33,847 bases of DNA from Nitrobacter sp. Nb-311A (GTDB taxonomy: Bacteria; Pseudomonadota; Alphaproteobacteria; Rhizobiales; Xanthobacteraceae), in the NCBI RefSeq assembly GCF_000152905.1, contig NZ_AAMY01000030.1, positions 1-33,847 of the forward strand, in the 5' to 3' direction. Positions within the stretch are counted from its first letter, which is position 1, and every line of letters starts with the position of its first letter. Below are positions 1-8,688 of the stretch, piece by piece. A program made the position numbers and the translations under genes. The notes below the pieces were generated by a model. That model was not told the DNA's origin and made no database searches. It saw nothing but the letters and a program-made list of their open reading frames with translations.

Positions 1-14
1 CGTAAGCGGTGTTT

Positions 15-1547
15 TCAGGCCACTTCCCTGGTATCCAGCGCAGCGGTATAGGCCCAAGGCAGCAGGTCGTTGATCTGGCTGTTGGGATGGCCGTTGACGA
101 TCCTGGTGATGACGTCGGCCAGATAGTTATGCGGTTCGATGCTGCAAAGCTTGCAGGTCTCGATCAGCGAGGCGATGACGGCCCAGTGCTCGCCGCCGCC
201 GTCGGAGCCGGCGAACAACGCGTTTTTGCGGTTGAGCGCAATCGGTCGGATTGAGCGTTCGACGATGTTGCTATCGATCTCGATGCGGCCGTCATTGAGG
301 TATCGCGTGAGCCCCTCCCAGCGCGACAGCGCGTAGCGGATCGCCTCGGCGAGTTTGGTCTTCTGGCTGATCAGGTCGAGCTTGGCACGCAGCCAGGGTT
401 CGAGGGCTTCCAGAATGGGGCGGCTCTTCTCCTGCCGAAGCGCGCGCCGCTCATCGGCGCAGCGGCCCCGGCATTGGGTCTCGACGGCATAGAGATCGAC
501 AATGCGTTTGAGCGCCTCGCTGGCGATCGGCGCCGGACCGGCGACGGCAAGCTCGTAGAAGCGCCGGCGCACGTGGGCCCAGCAGAACGCGAGCCGCACG
601 TCGCCGCGTTCGGCGAGGGCGCGATAGCCGGCATAGCCGTCTACCTGCAGGATGCCGGTGAAGCCGGCGAGATGAGCGATCGGCCGCTCCGCCTTGCGGT
701 CGGGCGCATAGAGGTAAGCTACGCCCGGCGGATCGGCCCCGCCCCAAGGGCGATCATCGCGTGCGTAGGCCCAGAGCTGGCCGATCTTGGTCCGCCCGCG
801 GCCGGGATCGAGCACCGGCGCCGTGGTCTCGTCGGCGAACAGCTTGGTCGAGGTCTTCAAAGTAGCGAGCAGGCGCTCATGCACCGGCCGCAGCAACCAG
901 GCGGCGCGGCCGACCCAGTCGGCCAATGTCGAGCGGTCGAGTATGATGCCCTGCCGGGCGTAGATCTGGGATTGGCGGTAGAGCGGCAAGTGATCGGCGT
1001 ATTTGGAGACGAGGACCTGCGCCACTGTCGCTTCGGTCGGCAATCCGCCCTCGATCAGCCGTGCCGGCGCCGGAGCCTGCACCACCACCTCTTCGCAGGC
1101 CCGACAGGCATACTTCGGCCGGCGCACGACGAGCACGCGCAGCTGCGCGGGGATCATGTCGAGTCTCTCGCTCCGGTCTTCGCCAATCCGATGCAGCGCG
1201 TTACGACAGCATGGACAGCTGTGGTCCTCGATATCGGCCACCATCTCGATGCGCGGCAGATGTGCCGGAAGCGATCCGCGGTTCATGCGGTGCCTGACGG
1301 CATGACGTGCTCGCTCGGCCGGAGCGACCGCTTCACCTGCCGCCTCGCTGCTCGCAGCAGCCTGCTCGACCTCTTCGAGCCCGAGCAGAAGTTGATCTTC
1401 CGGCAGCGTCTCGGCGCGCCGGCCAAAGCGATGGCGGCGCAACTCCCTGATGATTTGTTCCAACCGTTCGGCGCGTGCCCGTTCCGCCAGCAGCATCGCC
1501 TTCAGCGTACCGGGATCATCGGGAAGCGCGTCTGCCAGAGCCGTCAT
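15..1547 (-). CDS. tnpC: IS66 family transposase TnpC
   Basis: This is the DDE transposase of the IS66 element. It has an N-terminal leucine-rich coiled coil, then a Cys-rich zinc-finger-like segment (HSCPCC...YACRACEE), then the DDE core with FADETTAP, QVDGYAGY and CWAHVRRRF, and the C-terminal IDSNIVERSIRPIALNRKN block typical of the family. The ATG at 1547 (MTALADALPDDPG) is preferred. A longer frame reaches 1664 but would overlap the end of tnpB and adds an Arg/Ser-rich stretch without family character. The product is about 510 residues, normal for TnpC. No frameshift or stop is seen, so it may be active. Confidence 0.9.
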   Translation of the reverse strand: MTALADALPDDPGTLKAMLLAERARAERLEQIIRELRRHRFGRRAETLPEDQLLLGLEEVEQAAASSEAAGEAVAPAERARHAVRHRMNRGSLPAHLPRIEMVADIEDHSCPCCRNALHRIGEDRSERLDMIPAQLRVLVVRRPKYACRACEEVVVQAPAPARLIEGGLPTEATVAQVLVSKYADHLPLYRQSQIYARQGIILDRSTLADWVGRAAWLLRPVHERLLATLKTSTKLFADETTAPVLDPGRGRTKIGQLWAYARDDRPWGGADPPGVAYLYAPDRKAERPIAHLAGFTGILQVDGYAGYRALAERGDVRLAFCWAHVRRRFYELAVAGPAPIASEALKRIVDLYAVETQCRGRCADERRALRQEKSRPILEALEPWLRAKLDLISQKTKLAEAIRYALSRWEGLTRYLNDGRIEIDSNIVERSIRPIALNRKNALFAGSDGGGEHWAVIASLIETCKLCSIEPHNYLADVITRIVNGHPNSQINDLLPWAYTAALDTREVA

Positions 1548-1617
1548 GGAAGCAATTAAATCACGAGCCTCAATGCGTCGCGAGCGATCCGATGAAGATG
1601 ATTCACTGTGTCGCAGA

Positions 1618-1974
1618 TCAACTGGCCTGCGTCGGCACCGTCGTCTCGCGCGCGACGTGGACACGGCGCCAGTCGAGACCTTCCAATAACGCCGAGAGCT
1701 GCGCCGCAGTCAAATGCATGACGCCGTCCTGTACATTGGGCCAGCGGAATGCGCCATCTTCGAGCCGCTTGGCAAACAGGCAGACACCAGTGCCATCCCA
1801 GAAGATCAGCTTCACACGGTCCGCCCGCTTGGCGCGGAACACGTAGACAGCACCGGAGAACGGATCGGTCTTCATCCCGTCTCGCACCAGAGCCGCGAGA
1901 CCCTCGGCACCCTTCCGGAAGTCGACCGGCTTGGTCGCCATCATAACCCGAACTGCGCCGGTCGGACCGATCAC
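1618..1974 (-). CDS. tnpB: IS66 accessory protein TnpB
   Basis: 118 residues, the usual size of IS66 Orf2. The family block MMATKPVDFRKGAEGLAALV is followed by VYVFRAKRADRVKLIFWDG and TGVCLFAKRLEDGAFRWP. It starts with GTG and overlaps the tnpA stop by four bases (GTGA at 1974-1971), the translational coupling arrangement common in IS66 elements. TnpB is needed for IS66 transposition but its biochemical role is not settled. Confidence 0.9.
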   Translation of the reverse strand: MIGPTGAVRVMMATKPVDFRKGAEGLAALVRDGMKTDPFSGAVYVFRAKRADRVKLIFWDGTGVCLFAKRLEDGAFRWPNVQDGVMHLTAAQLSALLEGLDWRRVHVARETTVPTQAS

Positions 1975-2411
1975 GCGCTGGCCTTTAGCGCGCGGATCAC
2001 CGCCGTGACCGTCCTGGCGTCGGCACCGCGGCCGACGCGCACCGTCACGCTGCCAATCTCAACCTCGATGATTCCAGCAACACGATCCTCATCGAGCGCA
2101 CGGTTGCGACCGCGGCGGCGAACCGCGCGCTCCGGCAATGTAGCTTCCACGAGCGCCGGAACAAAAAGCGGCCCTGACGTCTCGGTGCTCGCCGATGCAG
2201 GCTGCCGTGCTTGACGGCGCCAGCCGAACAACTGTTGCGGCGATAACCCATGACGGCGCGCAATCTCCGAAACTACAGCGCCCGGAACAAGTGTCTCTTC
2301 GATGATGCGGGCCTTGTCATCATCCGAGAACCGGCGCCGACGCCCAGTGCCCGTGATCACCTCAAGCCGGTGCAAATCCTGCGGCTTAAGCGTATGGTCA
2401 AGCGTAGACAC
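1971..2411 (-). CDS. tnpA: IS66 accessory protein TnpA (HTH)
   Basis: 146 residues with the N-terminal helix-turn-helix typical of IS66 Orf1: RRRRFSDDDKARIIEE, then VSEIARRHGLSPQQLFGWRRQ. The start is GTG at 2411, preceded by a purine-rich AAGGGGAG about nine bases upstream. The C-terminal part (EIGSVTVRVGRGADARTVTAVI) matches the usual end of the family. First gene of the IS66 operon, coupled to tnpB. Confidence 0.88.
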   Translation of the reverse strand: MSTLDHTLKPQDLHRLEVITGTGRRRRFSDDDKARIIEETLVPGAVVSEIARRHGLSPQQLFGWRRQARQPASASTETSGPLFVPALVEATLPERAVRRRGRNRALDEDRVAGIIEVEIGSVTVRVGRGADARTVTAVIRALKASA

Positions 2412-2491
2412 AAGCCGATCTCCCCTTCAGAGATCTTCACCATCGCTGATCAGCAACGTCAGAAAAAGGTGGGGCCACCACAGCGCTTACG

Positions 2492-2728
2492 TTTGAGGAC
2501 ACACTCGGATGGGCGCAGTACCGAAAAGGGGATTACCAAGCCGCTATAGCGACCTTGGAAGCGGCCGCAGATAAAATGCCAAATCTCGCGGCTATCCACT
2601 ATCATCTCGGGATGAGCTACAAGGCTGCAGGCCAGCCTGACAAGGCCAACGAACAGCTCAACACCGCACTGAGTTTGGAACCAGAAGACACCGTGCTTAA
2701 AGAGAGCATTCGCTCCGCACTCAAATAA
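2492..2728 (+). pseudogene. C-terminal fragment of a TPR protein (PEP-CTERM system TPR lipoprotein-like), cut by IS66
   Basis: Directly after the IS66 right end an open frame runs 78 codons to TAA at 2726-2728. It reads as two TPR helices pairs: DTLGWAQYRKGDYQAAIATL, then AIHYHLGMSYKAAGQPDKAN and a short tail ending SIRSALK. DTLGW followed by an IHYHLG repeat is the usual C-terminal pattern of the long TPR lipoprotein of PEP-CTERM/exosortase loci (PrsT-type), which fits the neighbours. No start codon with a ribosome site remains, so the gene is broken; the 5' part should lie left of the window. The stop is two bases from the convergent beta-barrel gene. Confidence 0.75.
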
Positions 2729-2730
2729 AC

Positions 2731-3990
2731 TCAATATCCGCGCGGTAGCATCGTAAAGCTGTTGGAAACAACCAGCATGATGCTGTTTGAATCCGCAGGT
2801 CCAAGTCCACCGACGGTTGGGAGTCCCGTGATCGGGTCGATAATTGCAGTACCGCCCGTGCTCGCGAAGCGGTGTTGGTATCGATACGTGAGTTGTGCGG
2901 ACCAATCTCGAAGGAAGTTGTAGCTATAAGTTGCCGATGCCGATGCGAAATCTGTCGTAGTCGTCGCAGTTTGCCTGTTGACACTTGCCGAAAATGACAA
3001 AGTTGAACGCGCGTTTACGGAATGGCTGAGCGTTGCGTTGATCGTATCACGCTTGAACAACGAACCGACAACGCTCGGCGAGATCGATTGGCTCGCGATG
3101 ATGGACAATGACGTATTTTTGAGAACTCTGTAAGTGAGAACTGCATCTCCAATCCAGTCGAGAGAGGAGGCAGAGCCTCCGGCGCCAGCGCTTATCAACG
3201 GGATCGTTGCGTTGACTCCCTGAATTTCAATAACAGCCATACCGACATTGGCTCGAAAGGACAGGACAGGAGACAACGTCGTCTCCACGCCCGCTTGATT
3301 TCGGTAGATTTGCGCATGCGTATTGAAGGCATTTTCGTAATCGAGCAGTTCGGCTTCGGACGAGACGTTGACCGCAGCGATCGAATTCACGCTGTGGCGC
3401 CAACTTCCTCTCGCCAATGTATCAGTGAAGGGTGTCCCGCTGGCACTCGATGGTTCATACGAGGTACGCACAGAAGTTGCGAACAGACTAATGGTGTCTC
3501 GCGCACTTATTGATCGGTCGAATCCGCCGGTCGCTCTGAGCGTTTCAAGAAATCCGCGCGCGTTTGTCGCTACGCCAAAGTCATTCAGCAGCGCAAGCGC
3601 AGTGCTCCGCTGACGCCATGCCGTTTCAACAAATTCTCGATCAAATCTGCCCTTCTCGATGACCTCGTAACGGGCATTGAGACCATAATTTAAAAATTCG
3701 GAGGCGATCCCTACGGCGCCGGGTCCCCAATATTTCCTGTAGCTTCCGTCGAGATCGAGATCGAAGGTGGACGTGGGAGTTCTCGCTACGGCTTTCGCAG
3801 TTAGAGTGGAATATGAGCCAAGCGTTGGCGCAGGTGTAGGCCTGAGGAATTGGTTGCTGTTGAGCTCAACCGTCTGGCTCTCGGTCGTTACGATTGACCA
3901 ATCAAACGCGAATGCTGAAGTTGGCAGAACGCCAAAGCATATTGAGCCTGCTAAAGCAGCTCGCTTCACCGCGGTCAGCCTCTGATGCAT
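2731..3990 (-). CDS. outer-membrane beta-barrel protein, PEP-CTERM/EPS locus type
   Basis: 419 residues. A signal peptide (positive N-terminus, then LAGSICFGVLPTSAFA, cleavage after AFA near residue 28) is followed by many alternating short strands such as FDLDLDGSYRKYW, SLSIIASQSIS, STLSFSASVN and WSAQLTYRYQHRF. The strand rich in aromatic and polar alternation points to an outer-membrane barrel. It resembles the uncharacterised PEP-CTERM-associated barrel family found beside the export protein in such loci. It lies 10 bp downstream of the export-protein gene on the same strand, so the two are probably cotranscribed. Probable role: outer-membrane step of polymer export; the exact function is unknown. 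Confidence 0.75.
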   Translation of the reverse strand: MHQRLTAVKRAALAGSICFGVLPTSAFAFDWSIVTTESQTVELNSNQFLRPTPAPTLGSYSTLTAKAVARTPTSTFDLDLDGSYRKYWGPGAVGIASEFLNYGLNARYEVIEKGRFDREFVETAWRQRSTALALLNDFGVATNARGFLETLRATGGFDRSISARDTISLFATSVRTSYEPSSASGTPFTDTLARGSWRHSVNSIAAVNVSSEAELLDYENAFNTHAQIYRNQAGVETTLSPVLSFRANVGMAVIEIQGVNATIPLISAGAGGSASSLDWIGDAVLTYRVLKNTSLSIIASQSISPSVVGSLFKRDTINATLSHSVNARSTLSFSASVNRQTATTTTDFASASATYSYNFLRDWSAQLTYRYQHRFASTGGTAIIDPITGLPTVGGLGPADSNSIMLVVSNSFTMLPRGY

Positions 3991-4000
3991 GGCTCAATTT

Positions 4001-4585
4001 CTAATCGAACAAGCCTCTTTCTGGAACCATAATGACGTCGCCGGTGCGCAGCCGGACGTTGCCTTCGAGGTCATATCCATGTTCATATGCGCGATAGTCG
4101 AACATAAAGATGGTTTCGCTGCCACTGGGAGCGCGCCGTCTGACCTGAATTTTGCTCTTGGCGGCAAAAGGCCCGATGCCGCCAGCTAAGGCAATCGCTT
4201 GCATAAGAGTCGTGGGTTGCCGGACCACATAGGAGCCGGGTCGGAGAACCTCCCCGGTGATGAATATTTTCGGCTTCAAATCCTCCTCTGGGATGTCTTT
4301 TGGTGCGCTTAATACCGCGACGGTGACATCGAGACTGTCGTCCTTGTAGTTGTCCTTCAGCTTGGACTTGAGGATGTTCTCAATTGCCTGTGGAGTGAGG
4401 CCGCGCGCTTGAATATGGCCTGCCAAGGGGAAAGCAATTTGGCCACTAGGATCTATGACGACGGTCCGGTCAAGCTTTGGATCTTGGAGAACCGAAATAC
4501 TCAAGCTGTCGCCACTTTTGAGAGTTTGCGCGCTAGCCCCGAGGACCAAAAAGCTCAGAAAAAACAACGCTAAAAGGACCCGCAT
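4001..4585 (-). CDS. polysaccharide export protein (Wza/OtnA-type, SLBB)
   Basis: Periplasmic/outer-membrane polysaccharide export protein. A signal peptide (MRVLLALFFLSFLVLGASA, cleavage before QTLKSGD) precedes the polysaccharide-export domain (LKSGDSLSISVLQDPKLDRT, DPSGQIAFPLAGHIQARG) and one SLBB domain (KIFITGEVLRPGSYVV ... ALAGGIGPFAAKSKIQVRR), ending DVIMVPERGLFD. The start at 4585 is chosen because GAGG lies six bases upstream; upstream in-frame starts to 4636 would put a charged leader before the signal peptide. About 194 residues, short for Wza and typical of the PEP-CTERM EPS export family. Likely forms a unit with the barrel protein downstream. Confidence 0.85.
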   Translation of the reverse strand: MRVLLALFFLSFLVLGASAQTLKSGDSLSISVLQDPKLDRTVVIDPSGQIAFPLAGHIQARGLTPQAIENILKSKLKDNYKDDSLDVTVAVLSAPKDIPEEDLKPKIFITGEVLRPGSYVVRQPTTLMQAIALAGGIGPFAAKSKIQVRRRAPSGSETIFMFDYRAYEHGYDLEGNVRLRTGDVIMVPERGLFD

Positions 4586-4714
4586 GCACATCCTCGTCAA
4601 CAAGAGCGCCTCGCGGGTCGGACTTATCATTTCCAACCGACGGATTGCTTGGACATCTGGACGACTCCGTCCAACGCGTGATTCATAAACGTTGGGTCAA
4701 AAGTTTACAAACGC

Positions 4715-5551
4715 TTACGGTGCGCGCGACACCTGGTTGATTGGGAATATGCTATATTGTTGCTTATCTGCAATGACGTCCCGAACCAGCTGATCCGATA
4801 TTAATTTTTGATCGTTGGCGAAACCGTACACGAGTGCGGTGTCGCATAGGACGTTAATCATCCGGGGAATTCCCCCGCTAGCCGACGCTATGACCGCGCA
4901 GGCCTCCGGGGTAAACAGCGGACGGTGTGAACCAACGGCTTGCAACCGGAAATCAATGTAGCGGGCGACCTCTTGGTCAACCAGAGGCTGGAGGTGGAAA
5001 TCAGACGAAATCCGCTGTGCAAATTGGCGTAGTTGCGGAAGGAGGAGCATGTCGCGGAGCTGAGGTTGACCGACTAAAATTAATTGTAAGATCTGGGATT
5101 TGTCGGCGTTGACATTGGAAATCATTCGGAGGTGTTCGAGCGCTTCAGGTTCCAGATTTTGTGCTTCATCAATGATCAAAATCGTCCGACGTCCCTGAGC
5201 GAATTGTTCGTACAGAAAATCATTTAAACGCTTGAAAAGATGAGAATATTCTCCGTCAAACGGTTGATTGAGCGACATCAAAATCCACTGCAGAAGCTCC
5301 TGACGACTTTGCGGTGAATTCGAAATCAGCCCTACTTTAATTTGGGAACTTAGCTTCTTGAGCAGATGGCGCACGAGAGTAGTTTTTCCGGACCCGATTT
5401 CCCCAGTAATGACGGTGAAGCCCGCGTTATTCAAAACGCCGAATTCAAGCATCGTAAATGCCATCGTATGGACCTTACCCCAATATATTAAATCGGGATC
5501 GGGCAAGATCGAAAAGGGCTTCTCCCGAAGCTGGTAAAACACCTCATACAT
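4715..5551 (-). CDS. ExeA-like AAA ATPase of PEP-CTERM/EPS loci
   Basis: 278-residue ATPase. It opens MYEVFYQLREKPFSILPDPD, the N-terminal signature of the exosortase-associated ATPase family. Walker A is GEIGSGKTT (about 50-58), Walker B is ILIIDEAQ (about 124-131), followed by LRMISNVNADKSQILQLILVGQP and the arginine-bearing SSDFHLQPL region. It lacks the peptidoglycan-binding part of true ExeA. The ATG at 5551 is chosen for the family start and for AAGGA six bases upstream. It is transcribed away from the chain-length gene and toward the export gene, with about 130 bp before the latter. The role in EPS loci is not established experimentally for most members. Confidence 0.85.
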   Translation of the reverse strand: MYEVFYQLREKPFSILPDPDLIYWGKVHTMAFTMLEFGVLNNAGFTVITGEIGSGKTTLVRHLLKKLSSQIKVGLISNSPQSRQELLQWILMSLNQPFDGEYSHLFKRLNDFLYEQFAQGRRTILIIDEAQNLEPEALEHLRMISNVNADKSQILQLILVGQPQLRDMLLLPQLRQFAQRISSDFHLQPLVDQEVARYIDFRLQAVGSHRPLFTPEACAVIASASGGIPRMINVLCDTALVYGFANDQKLISDQLVRDVIADKQQYSIFPINQVSRAP

Positions 5552-5751
5552 CGAGATTCCTTCGCGGAGCACAAATGAGCTGTAACTCTATCAATCACGA
5601 GACAGGAGGGGACGCGAAGTTGTTCCGTTCTCATCTCCGGCGATGAATTTTCCTGATGAAAGCGCTTATTAAGGCCGACGGAACGCACATCCTCGCAATA
5701 AATTTACCCTGAGCTGCTCCTATAGCGATGATATAAAACATTGCAAAGGTC

Positions 5752-7110
5752 ATGCGAGAGTTCCAGATGCTGGGAAAAGTGGAGGTTGAGGAAATCGTTG
5801 TACAGGAGGCTGAGGAGGATCGCAGCTACCTCCTTCGGAAAGAATTTTATTGGGAGGTGTTCAAGCGACGTTGGATTTATTTTATCGTTCCATTCCTCCT
5901 TATAGCCACGGGGGGAATTGGCGTCGCGTTGGTGTGGCCCCCGACCTATTTGGCGGAGGGGAAGATTCTGGTGCAGTCGCAACAAATTCCTTCAGAACTG
6001 GTTCGCGCCACAGTCACCAGCGCGGCTCAGGAGAGAATCCAGGTTATTCAGCAACGAACAATGACGCGCGACAATTTGATTGCGATTGCTGATAAGTTCA
6101 AATTATTTCCCGATAAGCGTCCCCTGTTGTCGCCAACAGAATTAGTCGCGCTGATCAAAAAGCACACCAAAATAGCTCCCGTCGATCTTCAGTTGGATTT
6201 TAAACAACGTTCGCGTTTCGAGAACCCAACGATCGTATTTTCGGTTGGATTTGAGTACGAAGACGCGGCGGTCGCGTCGCAAGTCGCAAACGAACTGATG
6301 ACCCGCATCTTGGACGCAGATCTACGGGACCGTACCAGCAGAGCAACCGATACCACTAAGTTTCTCATGCGGGAGGTCCAAAAGCTTCAAGCTGATAACG
6401 CCGTCCTCGATGCAAAAATTGCGAAGGCCCGGCTTTCCCATGAAGCAAAACAAACAGCATCAGACGGTTCGGATCAACCTGCGACAGCGCTTAGTCAACT
6501 CAAGGCGGAGCTTCTCCAAAAAAGCGCGTTTTATTCGGACAAGCATCCGATGATCCAGTTGTTAAAAAAACAAATTGACGCAATGGAAAAAGCTATCGTT
6601 CCAAACGCTGATACAAATGCCGAATTCGTAAGCTTGGATACGCTGACTACGCAAAAAGAAGCACTACAGAAGAATCTTGAAACGGCTACAACCAAACTCG
6701 CTGCCGCTCGGGTCGGTGAAAATCTAGAGAAGGATCAGCAGTCCGAAAAGCTGGAAACGATCGAGCAGCCAAGTGTTCCTCAAGAGCCAATTAAGCCCAA
6801 TCGTCCTAAGGTCGCTGCTCTCTCTATCATGTTGGCCATTGCCGGCGGCGCAGGTTTAGCGTTTCTGGCGGAATTTGCTGACAAAGCAATTCGGCGCAGC
6901 AGTGATATTCACGGTATCGTTGATAGCAAATTGATTGTATCTATCCCCTACATTGTTACCACCGCCGAAGTTCGCAAGGGTCGCCAGCGTCTGATCTTGT
7001 TCGCTGTGGGATCACTATTTCTACTAGGTGGGTTGCTATTAGCCGCCTATTTTTTCCTGCCGCCTCTTGACCTCCTGATCGCCAAAGCTCGGGTCGGTTT
7101 ATTTCGGTAA
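5752..7110 (+). CDS. polysaccharide chain-length determinant (Wzz/GumC-like)
   Basis: Inner-membrane polysaccharide co-polymerase, 452 residues. After about 40 cytoplasmic residues comes TM1 (WIYFIVPFLLIATGGIGVALVW), then the Wzz beta segment (PPTYLAEGKILVQSQQIPSELVRATV), a long periplasmic coiled coil (about 200-330), the proline-rich VPQEPIKPNRPK motif and a C-terminal membrane hairpin. A last hydrophobic segment (LILFAVGSLFLLGGLLLAAYFF) lies near 415-440. This is the usual order for PEP-CTERM-locus GumC-like proteins without a fused kinase. The kinase follows as a separate gene 19 bp downstream. The start at 5752 has AAAGG close to it; ATG at 5767 with GAGAG upstream is an alternative. Confidence 0.85.
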   Translation: MREFQMLGKVEVEEIVVQEAEEDRSYLLRKEFYWEVFKRRWIYFIVPFLLIATGGIGVALVWPPTYLAEGKILVQSQQIPSELVRATVTSAAQERIQVIQQRTMTRDNLIAIADKFKLFPDKRPLLSPTELVALIKKHTKIAPVDLQLDFKQRSRFENPTIVFSVGFEYEDAAVASQVANELMTRILDADLRDRTSRATDTTKFLMREVQKLQADNAVLDAKIAKARLSHEAKQTASDGSDQPATALSQLKAELLQKSAFYSDKHPMIQLLKKQIDAMEKAIVPNADTNAEFVSLDTLTTQKEALQKNLETATTKLAAARVGENLEKDQQSEKLETIEQPSVPQEPIKPNRPKVAALSIMLAIAGGAGLAFLAEFADKAIRRSSDIHGIVDSKLIVSIPYIVTTAEVRKGRQRLILFAVGSLFLLGGLLLAAYFFLPPLDLLIAKARVGLFR

Positions 7111-7129
7111 CGTACTGAAGAAGGCCAGA

Positions 7130-7942
7130 ATGGATTCGATTAGACAGGCCGTCGAACGCGCACGAGCTGCGGAAAGCACGCTGAGGAACGATGCCAGCGG
7201 GCTCGCCGATTTGGCCGGGATGACGCGGCAAGATCCTTTCGATCAAGTGACAGAGGTCCTGCTTGACCAAGCCCATCTGGAGAGCACCCGGATTGTGGCG
7301 CATGGAATTTCTAATCAAGATGGGCGCTGCTATGACATGTTGCGAACTCAGGTATTACAGGAGTTAGATCAGAACGACTGGCGGTTCCTAGCGGTGACGT
7401 CACCGACGGCCGGTTGCGGAAAAACTGTGACAGCCTGTAACCTGGCAATGAGTATTGCGCGACTGCCCGGACGCTCGGCTTTTCTGGTAGATCTTGATCT
7501 CCGTAAGCCGATGGTGGCCAAATATCTGGGCCTGCAAAAGGGGGGAGGAGTTCTGAGCGTCTTGGAAAACCCGGCGACGCTCTCAGCCGCAATGCTCCAG
7601 GTTGAAATCAATCAAAGCCGCTTCTTGGTGCTTCCTGGATCTGAATTTTGCGCGGCCTCGTCTGAATGGATGGCATCGCAGACCATGGAGGCACTTCTTA
7701 AGACGATCAAAAGTGATTTCAGAACACGGGTTGTCATTTTTGATTTGCCGCCGTTGTTGTTAGGCGACGATGTAATCTCAATTCTGCCTCGAATGGATGC
7801 GGCGCTCCTCGTTACCAGTGTCGGAAACACATCGATTTCTGATATCAAAGAGTGTCAGAGGCATTTGCGCCGAACCCCGGTGGTTCGAGTCGTTGTCAAC
7901 AAAGCAACGGAGACTGCAGGGTCCTACTACGGGTATTACTGA
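7130..7942 (+). CDS. bacterial tyrosine autokinase (BY-kinase, CpsD/CapB type)
   Basis: 270 residues, cytoplasmic partner of the chain-length protein. Walker A is SPTAGCGKT (91-99), Walker A' is FLVDLDLRKP (118-127), Walker B is VVIFDLPPLL (201-210). The C-terminus ends SYYGYY, a tyrosine cluster expected to be autophosphorylated. The sequence is close to the exosortase-associated tyrosine autokinases. AAGG lies about five bases before the ATG. It ends only six bases from the convergent protease gene, with no terminator between. By family knowledge, cycles of phosphorylation control polymer length and export. Confidence 0.88.
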   Translation: MDSIRQAVERARAAESTLRNDASGLADLAGMTRQDPFDQVTEVLLDQAHLESTRIVAHGISNQDGRCYDMLRTQVLQELDQNDWRFLAVTSPTAGCGKTVTACNLAMSIARLPGRSAFLVDLDLRKPMVAKYLGLQKGGGVLSVLENPATLSAAMLQVEINQSRFLVLPGSEFCAASSEWMASQTMEALLKTIKSDFRTRVVIFDLPPLLLGDDVISILPRMDAALLVTSVGNTSISDIKECQRHLRRTPVVRVVVNKATETAGSYYGYY

Positions 7943-7948
7943 GTTAAG

Positions 7949-8605
7949 TCAGGGTGCGCCGTCAGTCGCCAGGAAGGCGGCGATCTCTGAGGCGGGAACG
8001 AAGTATTTTGCGATATCGCGGGTTTCCACCTTGCCGGATCGCTGCCTGGAAGTCGAAATCTTACGGCTCATAATTCCGAGCAAGCATCTTTGCCTCGCAT
8101 CGAACACACCCGAGCCTGAATTTCCTGTCCGCGCCACGTCGGCGATCACAGTCTTGTACTTGCGGGCGGCGGGGGGAAGGCGATCGGATGATACGACATA
8201 GGAGCTAACGACGGCTTCAGGAACAACGGTGACAACGGGCTCGCCTGCAGCAGAAGGAGTCTTGCAGAGTGCCATTCGACGCAGGCCTATTCGTAGCGGG
8301 AGCAAGGTCTGATCAACAGCGAGTAACGTCAGGTCAGTGCCTTCGAAGCTGCCTTCCTTGACGATGCGGGTGGCGTACTCTTGACCAGCAATGACAACTT
8401 TTGGCCGCGTCATCCAACCTCTTCCAACGACGTGGGCCGCCGTGATGAACAGGCCGTTGCCCAAATAAATACCGTACCCCGGCCAGGGCTGTATCGGCGT
8501 TCTGTGAATGTTGACCGCGAAATCCCGCAGTGATTCGTTTGCATGCTCGCCCCATCCGGACGAAGATAGAAACAGGAGAAAAATGGCGCCAAAGATGGTC
8601 CGCAT
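7949..8605 (-). CDS. secreted trypsin-like serine protease
   Basis: 218 residues with an N-terminal signal peptide (MRTIFGAIFLLFLSSSGWGE). The S1/S1C catalytic triad is visible: His58 in LFITAAHVV, Asp91 in GTDLTLLAVD and Ser163 in RTGNSGSGVFD. There is no PDZ domain, so it is shorter than DegP. Two or three cysteines (114, 174) may pair. The gene sits convergent to the kinase and about 80 bp downstream of epsI on the same strand, so it may be read with epsI. The substrate is unknown. A role in maturing exported substrates or locus proteins is only a guess from position. Confidence 0.75.
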   Translation of the reverse strand: MRTIFGAIFLLFLSSSGWGEHANESLRDFAVNIHRTPIQPWPGYGIYLGNGLFITAAHVVGRGWMTRPKVVIAGQEYATRIVKEGSFEGTDLTLLAVDQTLLPLRIGLRRMALCKTPSAAGEPVVTVVPEAVVSSYVVSSDRLPPAARKYKTVIADVARTGNSGSGVFDARQRCLLGIMSRKISTSRQRSGKVETRDIAKYFVPASEIAAFLATDGAP

Positions 8606-8688
8606 CTCACACTATTTCGCCCGGTGCGTAGCGTTGCAGGAGCTGCGTCTCGCGCTATCGGGGCTTGCAACCTTGAGTTGACTGGCTA

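Larger units (their letters stand above)
2..2490 (-). mobile_element. IS66-family insertion sequence, complete
   Basis: The element carries the three-gene set tnpA-tnpB-tnpC on the minus strand. Its ends are imperfect inverted repeats that begin GTAAGCG: GTAAGCGGTGTTTTC at the left and GTAAGCGCTGTGGTGG read inward from 2490. The length is about 2.49 kb, usual for the family. The left flank is only one base, so an 8-bp target duplication cannot be checked; the right flank begins GTTTGAGG. Its right end lies inside a TPR-protein gene, which it has truncated. It is GC-richer than the genes that follow. Confidence 0.9.

Noticed and set aside
474-1559. 361-codon plus-strand frame opposite the IS66 TnpC gene
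   Set aside because: It is a GC-driven antisense shadow; TnpC has full family motifs and the plus frame has none.
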